This document shows positions 59,805-64,000 of a stretch of 64,000 nt of DNA, in pieces. The stretch's first letter is position 1; every line of letters starts with the position of its first letter. Origin of the DNA: Spirodela intermedia (Eukaryota; Streptophyta; Magnoliopsida; Alismatales; Araceae); NCBI GenBank assembly GCA_902729315.2, contig LR746281.1:2912501-2976500 (forward strand), given 5' to 3'. The notes under the pieces are model-generated. The model saw only the letters and a program-made list of their open reading frames with translations. It was not told the DNA's origin and searched no databases. The translations under genes were made by a program, and so were the position numbers.

Positions 59805-62800
59805 GATTGTGAAAAATAACCAATATAAACATTCATTGGCCACAAATAGAGTAATAGAGAGAAAAGACAATAAAATGTCGTTCAATTGTTATGTGCTTTC
59901 TTGTTATAAATCAGGATAATAAATCAGGATATTAATTGTTAAAATGGAAGGATCTAGAGGAAAATAAATCAGGATATCCATTGTTAAAATGAATATTTTT
60001 GTATGACTAATTATTTCTCATTTGATAGAAATTAAGATAAGATACTATTTTTTTATAACCTCATAATGAAACATGATTGCTTTCCAATGCTTTGCCATTC
60101 AAAATTTAAGCTTAGAAGTTCTTAGCTTCGAAATATCCTATTGATTTTAGCCATAGGTCAACTAAATGGAATTCCATTTACCTTAATGGACGATTATTAG
60201 AGTCTACATTTATTTGATTGTTTCTATAACAAAATATCATGAAATGATGATCTTCACAATTTATAGGCTTTCTTCATCTAAAAATTCTAACCCATATTTT
60301 TTTTATAATTTTATTTGTAAAATTATAAAGGTACTTCTTGAGAAGCTTCTAAAATTATTATAGAAATATTTGCATTTGCGGTGGTAATTTTATTTTATAT
60401 GGATTAGTAATTCTTATCACACTAAAGCTTACTATCAAATGCTAACTCAGCTAATAATTTGTCTCTATAAGCTTAACCAATGAAGACTACTAGAGTTGTA
60501 TAAGTTTCATCACTTTTACTATGATGATAATTATTCAACACATAGTCTTTTCATGTTTCAAGGTCAAGGAGAAATTTTCTTGTTGTCTGTAAGCAATGAA
60601 TTTGTAAGTATCCATGGCAATACATTCAGTGTTAAGAATTTTAACTCCTAAGCACCTACCAACTAAAATATTTAACCTTAGCGAAATGATAAGTCATTAT
60701 CCAAGCACCATTGGAGTTGGTGACATGCATGTTGGGGACTTATAATTCGAAAGAACCCTCTTGACATTTTTAATGAGCCGTCAACTTTTCTTCAATAAAT
60801 CTTTTCTAGGTAACAAAAATTTTACCAGAAAGTTTTGATAGTAAAACGTGAGTGTTACCTTTACATTAAAGGTGAGTAAACTCCACATGAGTCAACAATT
60901 ATGCAAAGCCAAAGTACTAACTCATGGAGATCAGGACTCAAAAGTATCAACAGAAAAAACTAATTAAATAAAGAAAGGTCACAAATATAGCAGAAACATT
61001 GATATCCACAATTTCTAAAAAGGAACAAGGCACATCTCTTGACAACTAAAAGCTTCAAAATTCAACATCGATGATAATAAGTAGACTCAACAATTGATAT
61101 ATAACATTGTTAGGTGTGGAAAAGTAAAAATCTTAATGAATTTCATTCTTGAAATGATGGTTGGAGAGGACTAAGATACGAATCATTTTTCAAGCCATTA
61201 CAGTAGTAATTTTAATGGATAATTAACATCCACCTACTACAAAATCTCATCTTGTTAAGATGGAGCAATGCTTCCATTATTTAAAAGCTCATAAAATGCA
61301 CAGATTCTCTCTATTAAGTATAAATGGGTCATCCAATAAGCTCAAAAGGTCTGAAAGTTTTATGATTTCCTTTTTTTACTTAAAATTATGTTTGTCCAAG
61401 CTTACTTTTGTACTGGTGATATAAAAAGTGTAGTTAGCATCATGAAAAGCTAATTTGTAGCAAGTTAAAAGTATGTAATTGAATCCCCCACCTCCCAAAG
61501 AAAAAAAAATCAATTTATTCAATGAGTTAGCAAATAGGAAATCACCTCAAATTGGAAAAAGAGGTTTTTCTTAGATAACTACTATTTTGATCTAGTGTGA
61601 CAAATCAACATAGTTAACCTAACGTCACCCTATCTAGCCAATCTTGGGACTGAAAATAATAAGTTGCTATAATAGAAGCGAGTAAGCTCACCTTAACACT
61701 ATTGATGACTAAGGAAATTAGCAAACTCGCCTTGTAAAAAATTACACTAAGCTGACTATGGAAATGTTGTCACTCAATGAAATAAGTCAACTTATGCATA
61801 ACAACTCTCATCATACTTTGAGTCACGCATGAGTAAAATAATAGTTTTATGTTCAAAAAAGTTTCCATATTTATATGGGCCTTAAATACATTCGTGATGC
61901 TCTACTCTAACATTTGGAAAAGTTAAGGTTTTAAGGGCACCAACAAGATTTGTATGTTATATTTCACATGAAATGAGTCAACTTGCTTGACAAAAAGGCA
62001 GTTGGGGGGAACAAAAATGTAAAATGCAATAGGATGAAGACAATATGTTACCTGTAGCTATTGGAAGCAAAGAATTAGGAATTAACAGAAAATCCTGAAA
62101 GCCAAATAAAAGTACTCATTGTAAGTATTAACCTCCCAATGTGTAATGAGAGTAATCAACTCTTTAAAACAATTTTTTTTGACTCTTTAGAACATTTAGT
62201 ACACTGCAAAGTTGCCTAGGTAAATCCATTTTCATTTGATTAGTCTTTAATATCAGTATTTTTTTTTTAAAACAACCGTCTTGAATTGAACCCCTAATTA
62301 TCCTAGACTCAAATGCAAATTACCAAGTATTCAGTCATCTCGTCTCTAAGAAGGTTTGTTCCTCCAAACCCATGAATTCATGATAAAGGAAGTAATGTGT
62401 CAAAAGTGTGAGAGCATTCATTTGATTTATTCTTCTATTTAAACACATGTACTACATGAGTTGACTTAGAGGTGTTAATTCAGAAGACATTTTTTACTAT
62501 ACGAGTTGCTTAGATTTGTGAAATCTAGTAGACACTACCTAAAGCATTTGCGTTTAGTGATCAGGAGATAGCAAAACTTTTAGAATGTGATCCTTAAAGA
62601 GTGGAGTACAATAGACTATTATAATACTTGATTCCATAATTTGATAAGAAACTAGAATTTATGTGGGAGTCTGGAAAAGACTGATCCTCCTATTTGTCTT
62701 TTCTTATAGCTTCCTTAAAACTAATATACAAGGCCTAAAGATACTTAAGGATATTATTTAGATTATTTTTATATGTTAACTTATGTAACTGATCATCAAT

Positions 62801-63300
62801 TACCATTAATATAGCATATTATCTAATATTTTTTGTTCTCCGATCCTTAAAAATAATGCCACAATTAATTCATGCATTGCCTTCAGTTTAGTAGATTAAA
62901 CACCAATTGTTCCACTAGGCTTCATAAAGAGTTCATCATATTCTTTATCAATAAGTCACTATCTTTTAAATGAATTATGGAATCTACAAACTAGATGTTA
63001 ATGATTTTGTTAGTAAATACCTCAAAGGTTAATTAACAAAGAATAAGGTGTATCATAAATTTGAGTTATCTAAGGGGACCTAAGAACAAAATTATATTTT
63101 AACACCCAATGAAACTAAAATGATAATTTAGTATCATACATCCGTAGCCCATCACTAGTACCGAGACTGATGCACATGGCTGACGGACCCATTGGCCGTA
63201 CACAAGGGTTATCATCCCCCGAAAGATTGTGGGCATGCGACTTTCATCCCGTTCAGCAATTACTAATATAAAATGGATCAGTCATAATTTCATTCAAGCT
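59805..63300. other. AT-rich, repeat-derived spacer
   Basis: No gene supported. A short duplication of AAATCAGGATAT...TTGTTAAAATG occurs at about 59929-59990. Between 60880 and 62165 words like GAGTCAACT, GAGTAAGCTC and AGCAAACTCGCC recur at irregular spacing. This resembles the GAGTCAACTC-rich LTRs of some copia elements, so a decayed LTR is possible, with undefined ends. Confidence 0.35.
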
Positions 63301-64000
63301 GCGCTGGGCATCATAAAGCCTCAAGGGGAGCATCCCGGGAAGATCTTCTCATGGCCGCCGGTGAGTCGACCCCCTGTTTAGTTGGGGAAGGGAAGATGGG
63401 CGTGTCACTGTTTGCCCCGACTTAACGGAAGACAGACAGTTGGGGAGTGTGGACCATGCAAGGTTAGGTTCGCAAGGGCTGAGGATTCGGTGGCTGGGTG
63501 ATTCTGGAAGATCTCCACGTGATTAATTCCATCGGATAGATAAATATATAACGATGAGAGAAAGAGAGAATGGGGATTTCCTTTGCCCCATGAGGGTATA
63601 TTCGAATCAGGGACACAAGTCGGGAAGGTAGAGATCCCGGCAGCCGCCGGCGAGGCCTGCGGCTGCGCGGTGGGAACACGCCGATCGCCGACACCTGCGC
63701 CGCCGCACGAGAACGCCTGGTCTCGGGGTCTGAGCTGGGGACAGTTGTCCACCGGGTGGAGCTCAAAGAATCGAAACGCTTTACGGAAAAGCTTCTCATC
63801 AAAGAAGATGCTACAATAGTTTTATAATTGAGGTGTGCGAGTTCACTCTTCGATATCCTACTTAGACTTGGACCATACATCCCATCCGAACAGTCTACGC
63901 GATAGAGACATCGAGAATTCTGTCCGTGGAGCGGAGCATGGATTAAAATAATGTAACATAAGAGATTCAACGTTAAATGTTTTGGTTAATTATGTGGACC
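63301..64000. other. Moderate-GC patch at the window edge
   Basis: GC rises at 63300-63780. Two overlapping minus-strand frames (63405-63752 and 63464-63970) are open, Pro/Arg/Ser-rich, and match nothing I recognise. It could be part of a gene whose remainder lies outside, but no motif supports that. Confidence 0.3.

Overview
The window is nuclear DNA of a flowering plant. Compact, GC-rich plant gene exons sit in long AT-rich stretches full of decayed LTR retrotransposons and microsatellites. All protein families recognised are plant families: an At4g34215-type carbohydrate esterase, a Tubby-like F-box protein, a PLS-class PPR protein, DET1 and an OVATE-family repressor. Strongly GC-rich first exons next to AT-rich spacers, and a DET1 stretched to almost 20 kb by introns, would fit a non-grass monocot or another TE-rich angiosperm, but I cannot name a species. 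No bacterial, phage or CRISPR feature is present.

Layout. 1-1570: AT-rich, with a decayed copia-type LTR. 1573-2455 (+): SGNH-type carbohydrate esterase, two exons with a GC-AG intron, whose last ten codons run in frame into Ty3/gypsy reverse transcriptase. 2423-8115: a broken chromovirus, its 3' half on + and its 5' half on -, split at the same point of reverse transcriptase. 8116-9609: microsatellites, then the TULP promoter and leader. 9610-13146 (+): Tubby-like F-box protein, four coding exons. 13590-15173 (+): single-exon PPR protein. 15265-15588 (+): small unrecognised acidic/proline-rich ORF. 15589-25500: gene-poor AT-rich DNA with copia LTR remnants and one CpG-rich tract carrying six G-boxes. 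25974-45536 (+): DET1, eleven coding exons rebuilt here to 536 aa; its introns hold a 198-bp tandem duplication, a second GC-AG intron, nested copia and gypsy remnants including a complete 1.45-kb gypsy deletion derivative with a GATTC target-site duplication, and a 420-bp foldback. 45537-51857: spacer with minisatellites and an orphan promoter-like site. 51858-52562 (-): OVATE-family protein. 52563-64000: spacer with a 0.5-kb purine tract, a Site II cluster beside a short possible exon, and further decayed repeats.

The genes do not form a pathway or cluster. DET1 acts in light signalling and CUL4-DDB1 ubiquitination, TULP is an SCF-type F-box/phosphoinositide-binding protein, the PPR acts in organelle RNA metabolism, the OFP is a transcriptional repressor, and the esterase is probably a deacetylase. 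I found no convincing new multi-gene system. The most unusual points are the esterase/reverse-transcriptase in-frame join with the split chromovirus beside it, the two GC-AG introns, the DET1 intron foldback, and the G-box-dense TE-like tract.
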